Below, piece by piece: positions 1 to 9,265 of a stretch of DNA of 64,000 nucleotides; positions within the stretch are counted from its first letter, which is position 1; each line of letters starts with the position of its first letter. The notes beneath the pieces were generated by a model. The model saw only the letters and a list, made by a program, of their open reading frames with translations, was not told where the DNA came from and did no database searches. A program made the translations under genes and the position numbers. Source of the DNA: CAYZJV01 sp964478945 (GTDB lineage Bacteria > Spirochaetota > Spirochaetia > Sphaerochaetales > Sphaerochaetaceae); contig CAYZJV010000004.1 in assembly GCA_964478945.1 (NCBI GenBank), positions 23,595-87,594 on the forward strand, given 5' to 3'.

Positions 1-1
1 C

Positions 2-2376
2 ACCTACACCGAATCCACCTACAGTGCAGGAGGAAGGGGAAACTCACCCACTTTCGCATTCACCTACCGGGCACCACTGTATGAAGATGAAATGTGGAGT
101 CTCTCCCAAGGTGCGTACAACTCACTCAATCCTCCGATCGGAAGAATCTATACCACCGGCTACCTGATGGTGGACCACCTCTACCACACGTATGGAGAAG
201 CGGCCTTTGTCGAAATCAACAAGAAGTATGCCGCGTGGCCATTCTTCGGTATGAAACCGGCATTTGGAAAAGTCACCGGCAAAAAACCTTCCGAAGTGTT
301 CGAAGATGCCTTGGCCGCAGTCGGACAGGAGATTGAATCGATGGAGGCGGGCCCACTCTTCTCACCCGACACCATCGGTGATTTCGAAATTCCCAAGGAG
401 ACTGCGATCGGACTTGTCGGACAAGCCCATACCCCTGACGAAGGTGATCATCTCGTGCGCTATGGAACCGACATCGAGCCACTCGTGCATTTCGCGGTGA
501 ATGGACGGGGAAACAGCACGATTGCAAAAGACGGATCGCATGCCTACATCACCTTTTTCCACACCGAACCGAACACACGGGAGAGCACACCGCTCGCTCC
601 AGTGGGCTTTTCCGATCTCTATCGATATGATTTTGGAAGCGATACCTTCCATGCGCTCACCAATGGCAAGAAATTGACACAACCGGCGGTCAGCAATGAT
701 GGAACCCGCGTGGTGGCCATCGAAGCGGTGCAGGAAAGATACCGTCTGGTAGTCCATGATGTGGCGACACAGAAATTGAAGGTCCTCTACGAACACCCCG
801 AAGGCTCGATCTACCAACCATCGTTCTCACCAGATGGGAACTCCGTAGTGGCAATCGAAATCCTCGATGGCAAATCAACGCTTCTATTGGTCGATATGGA
901 TGGAAGTGCCCGGGAATTATGGCCCCATGGTGACGTGGAGATGCATCACCCGACCTTCATCGATGACCACACCATTTGGTTCTCAGCCGATTTCGATGGA
1001 ATCCTGTCCCTCTACGAAACGTCGCCCGAAGGAGGTTCGATCCACAGGATCCTCCGCGATCCCATCGGGATCGTCGGAGCTGAAAAGGTGGGGGATTCGG
1101 TCATCTACGGCACCTACACCGCAAACGGATACGCGTTGAGGAAAGTTGGATCGGATCGTTTGGAACATGTGCCGATAGATATTCCAACTATTGAAGACAC
1201 CCATCACATCTCGGCACTCCCGGAAGAATCCATCGCTTCCTCACGATATTTCGATCTTCCCAGGTTCAATGTGTGGCTCCCATTCACCATGGACATACCC
1301 GAATTCATTCCGGGTGCCACCGCCCTGTTCAAGAGCTTGCTCGGCACCCAAGTGCTCCAGATCAGCGGAGGATACCATATCGCAGATGCACTTCCGATCC
1401 TTAGCGTGACCTACAAATATGCTCCTGGTCCTTTTACCATCCTATTTCAAGGAAACGTGAACGAAAAAGTATCTGCGGACAAGAGACAACAATCGGTGAT
1501 GGGGGGATTGTCGGTTCCCATCTGGCGCACTTCATCTCCCACCGGAAACAAGAGCTTGGCCTTGTCACTTGCGACGAGAGCCAACTTTCCCTCCGACACC
1601 AGTTCGTTGGTGGTGAACGCCTTAGCCAATTTCGACTCATGGGGGATATCGGCACCGAAAGCCTACTATGGTTCCACAATCGCCTCCGTTTCAGCAGGAG
1701 TAGGCACCCGATACCGCTTTGGCGATCACGATACGGCCATGCTGGCGATGTTCGGTCTCAGGGGACAAGTGCCTCTATGGAACACCCATCAGGTGCTCAG
1801 GTTCGATATCGATGGAGGTACAAGTTTGACCGGAGGATTGATCGAAGGACTCAACCCAATCGGATTCAAGCAGCAAAACAAGTACGGCACAGCCAGTGCT
1901 TTGGTCACCGCCCGCTATCGCATTCCATNNNNNNNNNNNNNNNNNNNNNNNNNNNNNNNNNNNNNNNNNNNNNNNNNNNNNNNNNNNNNNNNNNNNNNNN
2001 NNNNNNNNNNNNNNNNNNNNNNNNNNNNCAAAACAAGTACGGCACAGCCAGTGCTTTGGTCACCGCCCGCTATCGCATTCCATTCGGCATCATCGACCAA
2101 CCCATACCCTTTGGAGGATTGATAGGAGCCGGGATGACACTCTATGGACAGACTTTGGTCCATGCCATCGATGGGAATTTCACATGGGAAGAGGATGTCT
2201 ACCTGGGGGTGGAGACCACCGCATCCATGGCGATAGGTGCCGCGTTCACACTCAATGCGACCGGAACCATTGCCCTCAGCATCGACCATCCCGTACCCAC
2301 TCCCCTTTTCAGTCTAAGCTTCACGAATCTTTTCGGAGCGGATTACGAATCCATTACCCGGATCTCTGCCAGATAA
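2..2376 (+). CDS. Beta-propeller / outer-membrane barrel protein with peptidase-MA-like end (5' partial, interrupted by gap)
   Basis: The reading frame is open from base 2, so the true start lies outside the window. About the first 100 residues resemble the C-terminal end of peptidase-MA-like metallohydrolases (YLMVDHLYHTYG, then a helical segment with VTGKKPSEVFEDAL). Next come TolB/PD40-type propeller repeats (PSFSPDGNSVVAIEI and similar), and then about 300 residues of alternating beta strands that look like an outer-membrane barrel. The 100-N gap at 1929-2028 shifts the frame, but the same 55 bases flank it. Removing 155 bases (one copy plus the Ns) joins both halves in frame and gives about 739 visible residues ending at TAA 2374-2376. 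The catalytic HExxH region would lie upstream and cannot be checked. Probable role: envelope-associated or surface protein; the exact function is unknown. Confidence 0.75.
1874..1928. repeat. Left copy of 55-bp duplicated contig end
   Basis: Identical to 2029-2083 and directly abutting the N run. Both copies start on a codon boundary and encode QNKYGTASALVTARYRIP. A length of exactly 55 matches a common de Bruijn k-mer overlap, so this is almost certainly one genomic segment represented twice. Confidence 0.9.
1929..2028. other. Assembly gap of exactly 100 N
   Basis: One hundred N characters is the usual placeholder for a gap of unknown size. The flanking 55-bp identity implies that the contigs overlap and that no sequence is really missing. 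Confidence 0.95.
2029..2083. repeat. Right copy of 55-bp duplicated contig end
   Basis: Exact copy of 1874-1928. Collapsing the two copies restores the reading frame of the flanking protein gene, which supports an assembly artefact rather than a biological tandem repeat. Confidence 0.9.
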
Positions 2377-2386
2377 GGAGGCCAAA

Positions 2387-5014
2387 ATGGACAAGACATA
2401 CATCGAGACATTGAGTGTGGGGGGCGAGACCTTCCGCTACATCGATATCGTTCGATTCTGTGGTGGAAAAATCAATTCCATCCCATATTCCTTACGTGTG
2501 CTGCTGGAAAACCTCATGAGGCATCCCCACATGGTGGATGAAACGGTATTGGAAGCCATTGTCGACAGGAGCGGAAAAACCGAACGTCCCGAAGAAATCC
2601 CTTTCCACCCGGCGAGGGTACTCATGCAGGATTTCACCGGAGTTCCCGCCATCGTGGATCTGGCGTCGTTGCGAGATGCGGTGCAGCATGCAGGTAGCGA
2701 TCCCACCCTCATCAATCCACAGGTTCCCGTCGATCTGGTGGTGGACCACTCGGTCCAGATAGACAGTCATGGCAGTCCCGATTCGAGAGCGATCAACGTG
2801 GCACTGGAATATGAGAGGAACCACGAACGTTACAGCTTGCTCAAATGGGCTCAGAAGAGTTTTTCCAATCTCAGGATCGTCCCACCCGATTCGGGCATAT
2901 GCCATCAGGTGAATCTTGAACATCTGGCCGAATGTGTGAGATCCGAAAACGGGATGCTGTTTCCAGACTCATTGGTCGGAACCGATAGCCATACCACCAT
3001 GATCAATGGACTGGGAGTCATGGGTTGGGGTGTGGGAGGGATTGAAGCCGAAGCGGTCATGCTCGGCCAACCCTACTTCATGCCGATACCGAAGGTGATC
3101 GGAGTGAAATTGTCCGGAACTATGGATCGCCTCTGTACCGCCACCGATCTGGTGCTCACCCTCACCAACCTGTTGCGAACCGTAGGTGTGGTGGGTTGCT
3201 TCGTCGAATACTTCGGAGAGGGACTCGCATCATTGGATCTACCGGATCGAGCCACCATAGCCAATATGAGTCCCGAGTATGGTGCCACGATGGGCTTTTT
3301 CCCTGTCGACGAAAAAACCATCGGGTATCTGAAGCTCACCGGAAGGGAGACATTCGCAGAAAAGACCGAACAGTACTGCAAGGCGAACGGGATGTTCCAT
3401 GATCCGACAATCGAAGCGATCTACGACCAGGTGTTGGAACTGGATCTTGGAACCGTGGTACCGAGTATCGCCGGACCTTCGCGTCCACAAGACCGTATTC
3501 CTTTGGATGGCGCACCCAAATCGATTGAAAGGAGCACCGGTATCGATGTGAAGAAATCGGTATCCATCGATCTCGATGGAACTCCCATCGACCTCCCGGA
3601 TGGTGCGATTGCCATTGCAGCAATCACCAGTTGTACCAATACGAGCAATCCATCGGTGATGATTGGAGCCGGACTGCTGGCAAGGAAAGCGGTAGACAGG
3701 GGATTGGAGGTACCTTCCTGGGTAAAGACCTCACTGGCACCCGGTTCCCAAGTGGTCACCGATTATCTTGAGGGAACGGGATTGCTCGAACCACTCGAAC
3801 TTTTGGGATTCGGCATCACCGCCTTCGGGTGCACCACCTGCATCGGCAATTCGGGTCCCTTGCATCCTGCGATCGAAACGGCTGGGCTCAACTTGGCGGC
3901 GGTACTATCGGGAAACCGCAATTTTGAAGGTCGTATCCACAAGAGCGTGAAGGCATCTTTCCTGATGAGTCCACCATTGGTGGTGGCATACGCGCTTGCG
4001 GGAAAAATGACCATTGACCTGGAAAAGGATCCATTAGGCCTCGATTCGAATGGAAGTGCGGTGTATCTGCGAGACATCTGGCCCGATCCCACAGAGATCG
4101 CGACACTCGCCGACCGGTTCGTCACCAAGACATCTTTCATGGAGAGGTACCGACATGTCTTCGAAGGCGATGCAAAATGGAAGAGCCTGCCGGCTCCCGA
4201 TGGTGACACCTTCGCATGGGACCCATCATCCACCTACATCGCAAAAGCTCCCTTCTTCGATGAGTTCCCCATCGATCCACCCCACATCGAAGACATCGTG
4301 AAAGCAAGGGCCCTTCTGGTGATGGGGGACTCGGTCACCACCGACCATATCAGTCCTGCGGGCTCGATTGATCCGACCTACCCCGCGGGACGGTACCTTT
4401 TGGAGAAGGGTGTCCCGGTCTCCGGGTTCAATTCCTATGGAAGCAGACGCGGCAATCATGAAGTGATGGTGCGGGGGACCTTCGCCAATACCCGGATCCG
4501 ACAGAAACTCAGTGCACCGAAGGAGGGAGGGTTCACCACAAAACTTCCCGAAGGGGAATTGCTGCATGTATATGATGCGGCGATGCGGTACCACGAAGAA
4601 CCTACCGAACTCATCGTTTTGGCAGGGAAAGAGTATGGTACCGGTTCTTCCCGCGACTGGGCGGCGAAAGGAACCAACCTGCTTGGAGTGCGGGCGGTAC
4701 TCGCCCAATCGTTCGAACGGATCCATCGCAGCAATCTCGTGGGGATGGGAATTCTGCCTCTGGTGTTCACCGAAGGTGAATCATGGGAAAGTTGGCACAT
4801 TGCCGGCGATGAACTGTTCACTTTGCATATTCCCCCCACGATCGTACCACGCATGCGATGCTCTTTGCATTTGGTGCGCAACGATGGCACTACACAGGAC
4901 ATACCGGTTGTCTGCAGGCTCGATTCTTCGATTGAAGTCACCTATTTTGTAAACGGAGGCATACTGCATCATGTTCTGCGCTCCTTGTTGCGTTCCCAGT
5001 ATTTGAAGTTGTGA
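2387..5014 (+). CDS. acnA: Aconitate hydratase, AcnA/IRP1 type
   Basis: Cytoplasmic [4Fe-4S] enzyme interconverting citrate and isocitrate. The 875 residues are close to the usual ~890 of AcnA. Family signatures appear in order: LVGTDSHTTMINGLGVMGWG near residue 200, SCTNTSNPSVMIGAGLL with the first cluster cysteine, FGCTTCIGNSGPL with the other two, GDSVTTDHISPAGSI at the start of the swivel domain, and GKEYGTGSSRDWAAKG. The ATG at 2387 follows AAGGAGG at a good distance and lies 10 bp after the preceding gene, so the two may be cotranscribed. No citrate synthase or isocitrate dehydrogenase is in the window. A biosynthetic (2-oxoglutarate/glutamate) role is likely in an anaerobe, but that is inference. 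Confidence 0.96.
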   Translation: MDKTYIETLSVGGETFRYIDIVRFCGGKINSIPYSLRVLLENLMRHPHMVDETVLEAIVDRSGKTERPEEIPFHPARVLMQDFTGVPAIVDLASLRDAVQHAGSDPTLINPQVPVDLVVDHSVQIDSHGSPDSRAINVALEYERNHERYSLLKWAQKSFSNLRIVPPDSGICHQVNLEHLAECVRSENGMLFPDSLVGTDSHTTMINGLGVMGWGVGGIEAEAVMLGQPYFMPIPKVIGVKLSGTMDRLCTATDLVLTLTNLLRTVGVVGCFVEYFGEGLASLDLPDRATIANMSPEYGATMGFFPVDEKTIGYLKLTGRETFAEKTEQYCKANGMFHDPTIEAIYDQVLELDLGTVVPSIAGPSRPQDRIPLDGAPKSIERSTGIDVKKSVSIDLDGTPIDLPDGAIAIAAITSCTNTSNPSVMIGAGLLARKAVDRGLEVPSWVKTSLAPGSQVVTDYLEGTGLLEPLELLGFGITAFGCTTCIGNSGPLHPAIETAGLNLAAVLSGNRNFEGRIHKSVKASFLMSPPLVVAYALAGKMTIDLEKDPLGLDSNGSAVYLRDIWPDPTEIATLADRFVTKTSFMERYRHVFEGDAKWKSLPAPDGDTFAWDPSSTYIAKAPFFDEFPIDPPHIEDIVKARALLVMGDSVTTDHISPAGSIDPTYPAGRYLLEKGVPVSGFNSYGSRRGNHEVMVRGTFANTRIRQKLSAPKEGGFTTKLPEGELLHVYDAAMRYHEEPTELIVLAGKEYGTGSSRDWAAKGTNLLGVRAVLAQSFERIHRSNLVGMGILPLVFTEGESWESWHIAGDELFTLHIPPTIVPRMRCSLHLVRNDGTTQDIPVVCRLDSSIEVTYFVNGGILHHVLRSLLRSQYLKL

Positions 5015-5916
5015 TGAACGATGTTGTGGATTTCCCCACATTCCTTGCCATGACGGGGAATGAAGATTTGATCGAAGCGGTGCGACAGATTCACATGATC
5101 GCTCCGATACCTCCCTCACTTGCCATACGCTTGGGACATCTGGTTCGCATCCATATGGCTACGGGGAATTATGGTCCTGCCATCGAAACATGGATAGAGA
5201 CCCACGATTTTGCACTCACCGACGAGGTGCTCGACAGACGACTTGAACAATTGGCGCATGAGGGTGCCGAGGCATTGGGTATCGGCAATGAAACCTGCCT
5301 GACCCTATTCAAGAGACTCCCGTCCCAAGTGGCACGGGAGAACACCCGCTACCACAACTCCAAACCGAAGGATGAAGCCAATGTGGCTGCGATGGAACCG
5401 TTGATCCTCCACCTTGAAAAGCAGGGAACATTGACGAGAATCAGAAGAATCGACAAGCCGATGCAACCGGTGGAATCCTTCGTCTACCAGAGCAAGTACA
5501 AGTATTACTGCACCGATACGGGACTCTTTCGCAGAATGGCGAATTTGCCGGCCACCTCGGTGGATGAAGGAAGTCCTTCCCTGAGCAGGTTCAGGGGCGT
5601 GCTTAGCGAGAGCTATGCCTTGTCCTGCCTGCTCTCTTTGAGCGAAAGCCAAGTGTGGTATTGGAAGTCGGGGCATCAAGCCGAGGTCGACTTCGTGATC
5701 ACCTTGGGAGGACATACGCTCCCGGTGGAGGTGAAAACCTCGAGAAATGTGAAATCGCATTCCTTGGCCCTTTACAGGAAGCTCTACGATCCGCCCCTGG
5801 CGCTCAGGATATCCCTCCTCAATTTGAAGAGGGACGATGACCTGGTGAACGTACCGCTCTATTTGGTGGGAACATGGCTTGGTCCCGATATCCTCCGAAT
5901 CGCGACCGCTACCTAA
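5014..5916 (+). CDS. DUF4143-type protein lacking the AAA+ ATPase half
   Basis: The protein matches the C-terminal two thirds of the widespread AAA_14 + DUF4143 ATPases. The linker (FPTFLAMTGNEDLIEAVRQI, then PIPPSLAIRLGHLVRIHMAT) is followed by the DUF4143 region with YKYYCTDTGLFRRMA and a nuclease-like EVDFVIT...LPVEVKTS motif near the end. Family members are about 400 residues long and begin with a Walker A/B ATPase; here there are only about 300 residues and no P-loop. ATG 5014 overlaps the aconitase stop (TGATG); GTG 5011 is an alternative. The coding region is otherwise intact, so it is either a domain-only derivative or the remnant of a 5' deletion. The 3' end shares CTAA with the converging sucrose-phosphate synthase gene. 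Confidence 0.75.
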   Translation: MNDVVDFPTFLAMTGNEDLIEAVRQIHMIAPIPPSLAIRLGHLVRIHMATGNYGPAIETWIETHDFALTDEVLDRRLEQLAHEGAEALGIGNETCLTLFKRLPSQVARENTRYHNSKPKDEANVAAMEPLILHLEKQGTLTRIRRIDKPMQPVESFVYQSKYKYYCTDTGLFRRMANLPATSVDEGSPSLSRFRGVLSESYALSCLLSLSESQVWYWKSGHQAEVDFVITLGGHTLPVEVKTSRNVKSHSLALYRKLYDPPLALRISLLNLKRDDDLVNVPLYLVGTWLGPDILRIATAT

Positions 5917-8081
5917 TCGGTGAACACCTTGAACCGTTTGAGCCCCTCGACAAGAGCTCCGGCATACGATCTTTCTGCGAAATGGATGTTCTTCATCTTC
6001 CGCAGTCTCTCGAGCGATTCCTCGTGGTTCGCCACCACAATGCCCTTCAGCGGTTTGATCAGCATATCGGCATCATTTCCCGAATCACCGGCGGTGACGA
6101 CCGATTTGAGATCGATATGCCATTTCCATGCGATGTACTTCACCGCGGTTCCCTTGGAAGCCCGGTACGGCAGGATATCGAGGAAACGGTCGTGGGAAAG
6201 AACGATATGCCATGAGGATTTGGTCAAGTCCAGGGCATCGTGCACCTGTTGCATCAATGCTTCGATTCCCTCGGGATTCCTCACATTATAACTTACCTTG
6301 AATTCCCTCTGGGCATCGGGTTCGCCCTGCAATTCGAGACCTTCGATGGGATCCAGGACCTCCCTGATCCGCCTCGGATGCCACCTTCGGCGAATGTAAT
6401 GGGACCACCCCTTGTCCACTATCAGATCCTTGCCATAGTAGACCTCCGATCCCACCGAGGTGATGAGCACATCGGGTTGGGGCAATCCATATTCGGAGAG
6501 GATCTGTTTGGCCGAATCGACACTTCTACCGGTGGCTATACCGAACCCGACCGTATCGTGGTGGGCTTCGAGCAACCGCTTGAATTCCTCGATCGCCGCA
6601 TCATCTCCGGTGAGAGTGTTGTCGATATCGCTCACCAACAGATACTTGAGTGTGCTCATTCGCTTGGCCATGCTCCTCTCGTATCTGGCTTCGGGAGTCT
6701 TCTTATCCGTATGTTCGGCCAACACCCGCTCGAGATTTTCGAGATAGGTGTCGCAGTGATGGTGCCAATTGTAGACTTCGCGTATCCTCTCGACCCCATG
6801 ACGGGAAAGGGTATCCCAGAGCCCGGCATCGGTGAGCACCTTGTGGATCGCATCACCGATCGCCTTCTGGTTCGTGATGTCGACCAACAGTCCACTGTCG
6901 CAATTCTTGCGGATATCCTGTACTCCTCCCTTGTCGGTACCGATGAACGGAAGACCGACCGCAGAGGCTTCTATGAAAGTGAGTCCGAAATTCTCCAGTG
7001 CGGCAGCGCTTACGAAGACGCCTCTCTTCATCGCTGCGATGCGATACAGTTCCGGAACATCCCGTTCCGGATTATGATGTTTGGGAATCGCCATCTTGCC
7101 ATAGAGGTCATAGCGGTCCATGAGCAGCAGCATGTCGGTCAGAACGGCCTTCTCACCCTCCTCCATGCTGTTGATATCGTCACGGATACCTGCGAATATT
7201 GCGAGATTGGCAATAGCTTGAAGGTCTTTGTTCCTTCCATAGATTTCGATAAGGACATCGATATTCTTCCGTGCCTCCGGCCTGCAGAGTGCCAGTATGA
7301 GAGGCTTGTCGGGATTGGTGAAGAACCGCTGCAACTCCTTGATCATGTTGTATTGGGCCAATTTCTGTTCTTCGGTCACCGAAGGGTCCTGTATCTCATA
7401 ATGGTAATAGGGAAAGAACTTCCCAAGATCCAGTCCGGGTGGAATGACGGTGAACTTTTCGAGCACCCTGTTCTCGTAGGAACTGTAGAGTTCCTCCCTC
7501 TCGTAATTCGTACTGGTGATCACCATATCGGCCTTGCGGATGGAACGTTCCTCTTGGGCGATCCTCTTGGATATGGTGTAGTAGTCCTCGATCTTCTCCT
7601 CCGAGATTCCGATCGATTTCAAGTACTCGAACTTGTTGCGCCCCAACGAGTGCCCTGTGAACACAAGCGGGGTATGGAAGTAACTGGCGATCTCGGTGGC
7701 GACGTACCCTCCATCGGCATAATGGCCATGGATCACATCGGGAACCCGTTTCTCGGAACGAAAGAATTCAATGAGATTGTCCACGTATTCATCAAGATGG
7801 GGCCAAAGGCGTTCTTTGCGAATATACTTGACTCCACCACAGGGAAGACGGACGATCCTGGCATGTTCGGCAATCTCCTCGAAGGTCTTGTTGTAGTCTC
7901 CACCTACCCGCTTGTCACCGACTTTCCTGGTGAACAGATCGACTTCAACACCCTCTCGTGTGGACAACTCCTTTACCAAATCGATCACATAACGTGTCTG
8001 TCCACCGGTATCGGCATCACGTCCCATCTCTATGTTTTCACTCCGCACCAAACCGTGGATGTTGATAATCGCAATATACAT
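5913..8081 (-). CDS. Sucrose-phosphate synthase with C-terminal sucrose-phosphate phosphatase (HAD) domain
   Basis: Predicted to make sucrose 6-phosphate from UDP-glucose (or another NDP-glucose) and fructose 6-phosphate, and probably to dephosphorylate it. Residues 1-460 are a GT-B family-4 glycosyltransferase: INIHGLVRSENIEMGRDADT at the N-terminus, HGHYADGGYVA, and the E-x7-E motif (ENFGLTFIE) at about residues 363-371. Residues ~480-722 form a HAD phosphatase with SDIDNTLTG (DxDxT) and TAGDSGNDADML. The 722-residue two-domain layout matches the cyanobacterial and Halothermothrix type of enzyme. The start is ATG 8081, which has AAAGGGG upstream; a longer version from 8117 lacks family similarity. 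A Usp gene lies 86 bp upstream on the same strand, so osmotic or stress control is plausible. Confidence 0.92.
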   Translation of the reverse strand: MYIAIINIHGLVRSENIEMGRDADTGGQTRYVIDLVKELSTREGVEVDLFTRKVGDKRVGGDYNKTFEEIAEHARIVRLPCGGVKYIRKERLWPHLDEYVDNLIEFFRSEKRVPDVIHGHYADGGYVATEIASYFHTPLVFTGHSLGRNKFEYLKSIGISEEKIEDYYTISKRIAQEERSIRKADMVITSTNYEREELYSSYENRVLEKFTVIPPGLDLGKFFPYYHYEIQDPSVTEEQKLAQYNMIKELQRFFTNPDKPLILALCRPEARKNIDVLIEIYGRNKDLQAIANLAIFAGIRDDINSMEEGEKAVLTDMLLLMDRYDLYGKMAIPKHHNPERDVPELYRIAAMKRGVFVSAAALENFGLTFIEASAVGLPFIGTDKGGVQDIRKNCDSGLLVDITNQKAIGDAIHKVLTDAGLWDTLSRHGVERIREVYNWHHHCDTYLENLERVLAEHTDKKTPEARYERSMAKRMSTLKYLLVSDIDNTLTGDDAAIEEFKRLLEAHHDTVGFGIATGRSVDSAKQILSEYGLPQPDVLITSVGSEVYYGKDLIVDKGWSHYIRRRWHPRRIREVLDPIEGLELQGEPDAQREFKVSYNVRNPEGIEALMQQVHDALDLTKSSWHIVLSHDRFLDILPYRASKGTAVKYIAWKWHIDLKSVVTAGDSGNDADMLIKPLKGIVVANHEESLERLRKMKNIHFAERSYAGALVEGLKRFKVFTD

Positions 8082-8098
8082 GTAGCACCCCTTTATAC

Positions 8099-8117
8099 GT
8101 GGGTATAAGCATCCCAC
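8099..8117. promoter_or_regulatory. Possible operator: inverted repeat upstream of sucrose-phosphate synthase
   Basis: GTGGG at 8099-8103 and CCCAC at 8113-8117 form an inverted repeat 18-36 bp upstream of the synthase start. A TTGACA-like hexamer on the minus strand (8136-8131) lies further upstream, but its spacing to the nearest TATAC is too long for a standard promoter. Weak evidence. Confidence 0.25.
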
Positions 8118-8167
8118 AGATCATGAAAACTGTCAAATAGTTGGAGCATTTCAGATTACAGGACCGA

Positions 8168-9049
8168 TCATCCTTCGTCGACAGGAATCAACAGCACCGG
8201 GACCTTGGACCGTCTGGCGACATAATGGCTCACACTTCCCACAAAGAGTTCCCTCAGGAAGCCCCTTCCCTGGGTACCCATCATCACCATGGTGGCATCA
8301 CCCTCTTCGAGTTCCCGCATGATTTCGGTATGGGGATCGCCATATACGAGTTTGCTTTCGACCTGTACCGTGGAACCTGAACGCAACCGTCCCTTCAACT
8401 CGTCCAACCGGGTTCTGTCGACATCATTGAACTCGTCGAGTCTCTCGACGAGATGCGGCTCAATATGACTCCTGTCCTGCACATGCAGAAGCGTAACCTT
8501 GGTGACGTTGCCGGTATCGACCAGTTTCTCCAGATGTGCGAAGGCTCCCTCGGCTCCTGGTGAGAAATCGGTTGCATAGAGGATCCTCTTGGTGATACCT
8601 TCTTCAGAGATCCCCACCACACTCAGATGTCTACTCTCATCGACCGTGAGTCTGACAATGATCAACGGCTTGCGGGTACCCAGGAGCACCTCGTGTGCAA
8701 CACCCCCAAGAAACGCTCCACCGACCAAGGATCTGCCTTGGGAACCAACCACCACCAAAGGATAGCCCTCCTCTTCGGCGATTCGGTTGATTTCACGTTT
8801 CGCATTTCCAGGAGAAATGCGCGATTCCACAGTGAAACCCAACTCCTCCAACACATCCTTCTGCCTCTCTATCGCTTCGGTTTGGATGGTGGCCACATAG
8901 GGAAACACTTCCGATGCCACTTCCTGGTAATCGGGACATTGGAGCAACAATAGGGAAGAAACTCCAAAATCCTTGAGGAAGCCAAGATGTCTCACCATGA
9001 TGTCGGAAGCCTCCGATAGATCGGTTGCAATGATCGCTCGTTCCATCAT
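8168..9049 (-). CDS. Tandem-domain universal stress protein (UspA family)
   Basis: Two Usp domains are fused in 293 residues. Domain 1 begins MMERAIIATDLSEASD and ends with the ATP-binding pattern VVVGSQGRSLVGGAFLGGVA. Domain 2 begins KRILYATDFSPGAEGAFAHL and ends with MMGTQGRGFLRELFVGSVSH. Both G-x2-G-x9-G patterns are retained, so nucleotide binding is likely in both. The start is ATG 9049, chosen because GGGAGGTGAG lies just upstream; the frame extends further but without family similarity. A good minus-strand promoter lies at 9181-9152. It is probably cotranscribed with the sucrose-phosphate synthase, consistent with a stress-response unit. Confidence 0.9.
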   Translation of the reverse strand: MMERAIIATDLSEASDIMVRHLGFLKDFGVSSLLLLQCPDYQEVASEVFPYVATIQTEAIERQKDVLEELGFTVESRISPGNAKREINRIAEEEGYPLVVVGSQGRSLVGGAFLGGVAHEVLLGTRKPLIIVRLTVDESRHLSVVGISEEGITKRILYATDFSPGAEGAFAHLEKLVDTGNVTKVTLLHVQDRSHIEPHLVERLDEFNDVDRTRLDELKGRLRSGSTVQVESKLVYGDPHTEIMRELEEGDATMVMMGTQGRGFLRELFVGSVSHYVARRSKVPVLLIPVDEG

Positions 9050-9151
9050 ACTCACCTCCCGCGGCAACGGAAAGGCCGGCTCCCTCATTCCGAGACTCGG
9101 TCCCGGATCCGATTCGTATGGGTGCGGCCAGTTCATATCGCCGCCATATAT

Positions 9152-9181
9152 AGTATAGCTATGGATTGGTGATAAAGTCAA
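9152..9181 (-). promoter_or_regulatory. Candidate sigma-70-type promoter for the Usp / sucrose-phosphate synthase unit
   Basis: Read on the minus strand: TTGACT at 9181-9176, 18-bp spacer, TATACT at 9157-9152. This places transcription start near 9145, about 95 bp before the Usp start codon. It lies in the divergent region shared with the RND adaptor gene. Confidence 0.55.
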
Positions 9182-9265
9182 AAGTTTCCGTTTTTGCCTT
9201 CTACGGTCAGATTGACCTCGGTTGGGGGCTGTGGTAGGTTTCTCGTATACAAGAAGGTGGAAGAC

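Noticed and set aside
1874..2083. Biological tandem duplication inside the barrel protein
   Set aside because: Both copies directly abut a 100-N placeholder and collapsing them restores the frame, which is the signature of unmerged contig ends.
6240..8108. Long plus-strand open frame of about 620 codons opposite the sucrose-phosphate synthase
   Set aside because: It is antisense to a well-supported enzyme, has no recognisable domain, no ribosome site and a composition expected from a mirror frame.
9212..9251. TTGACC...TATACA as a promoter for RND operon 1
   Set aside because: The spacer is 28 bp, far from the 16-18 bp expected.
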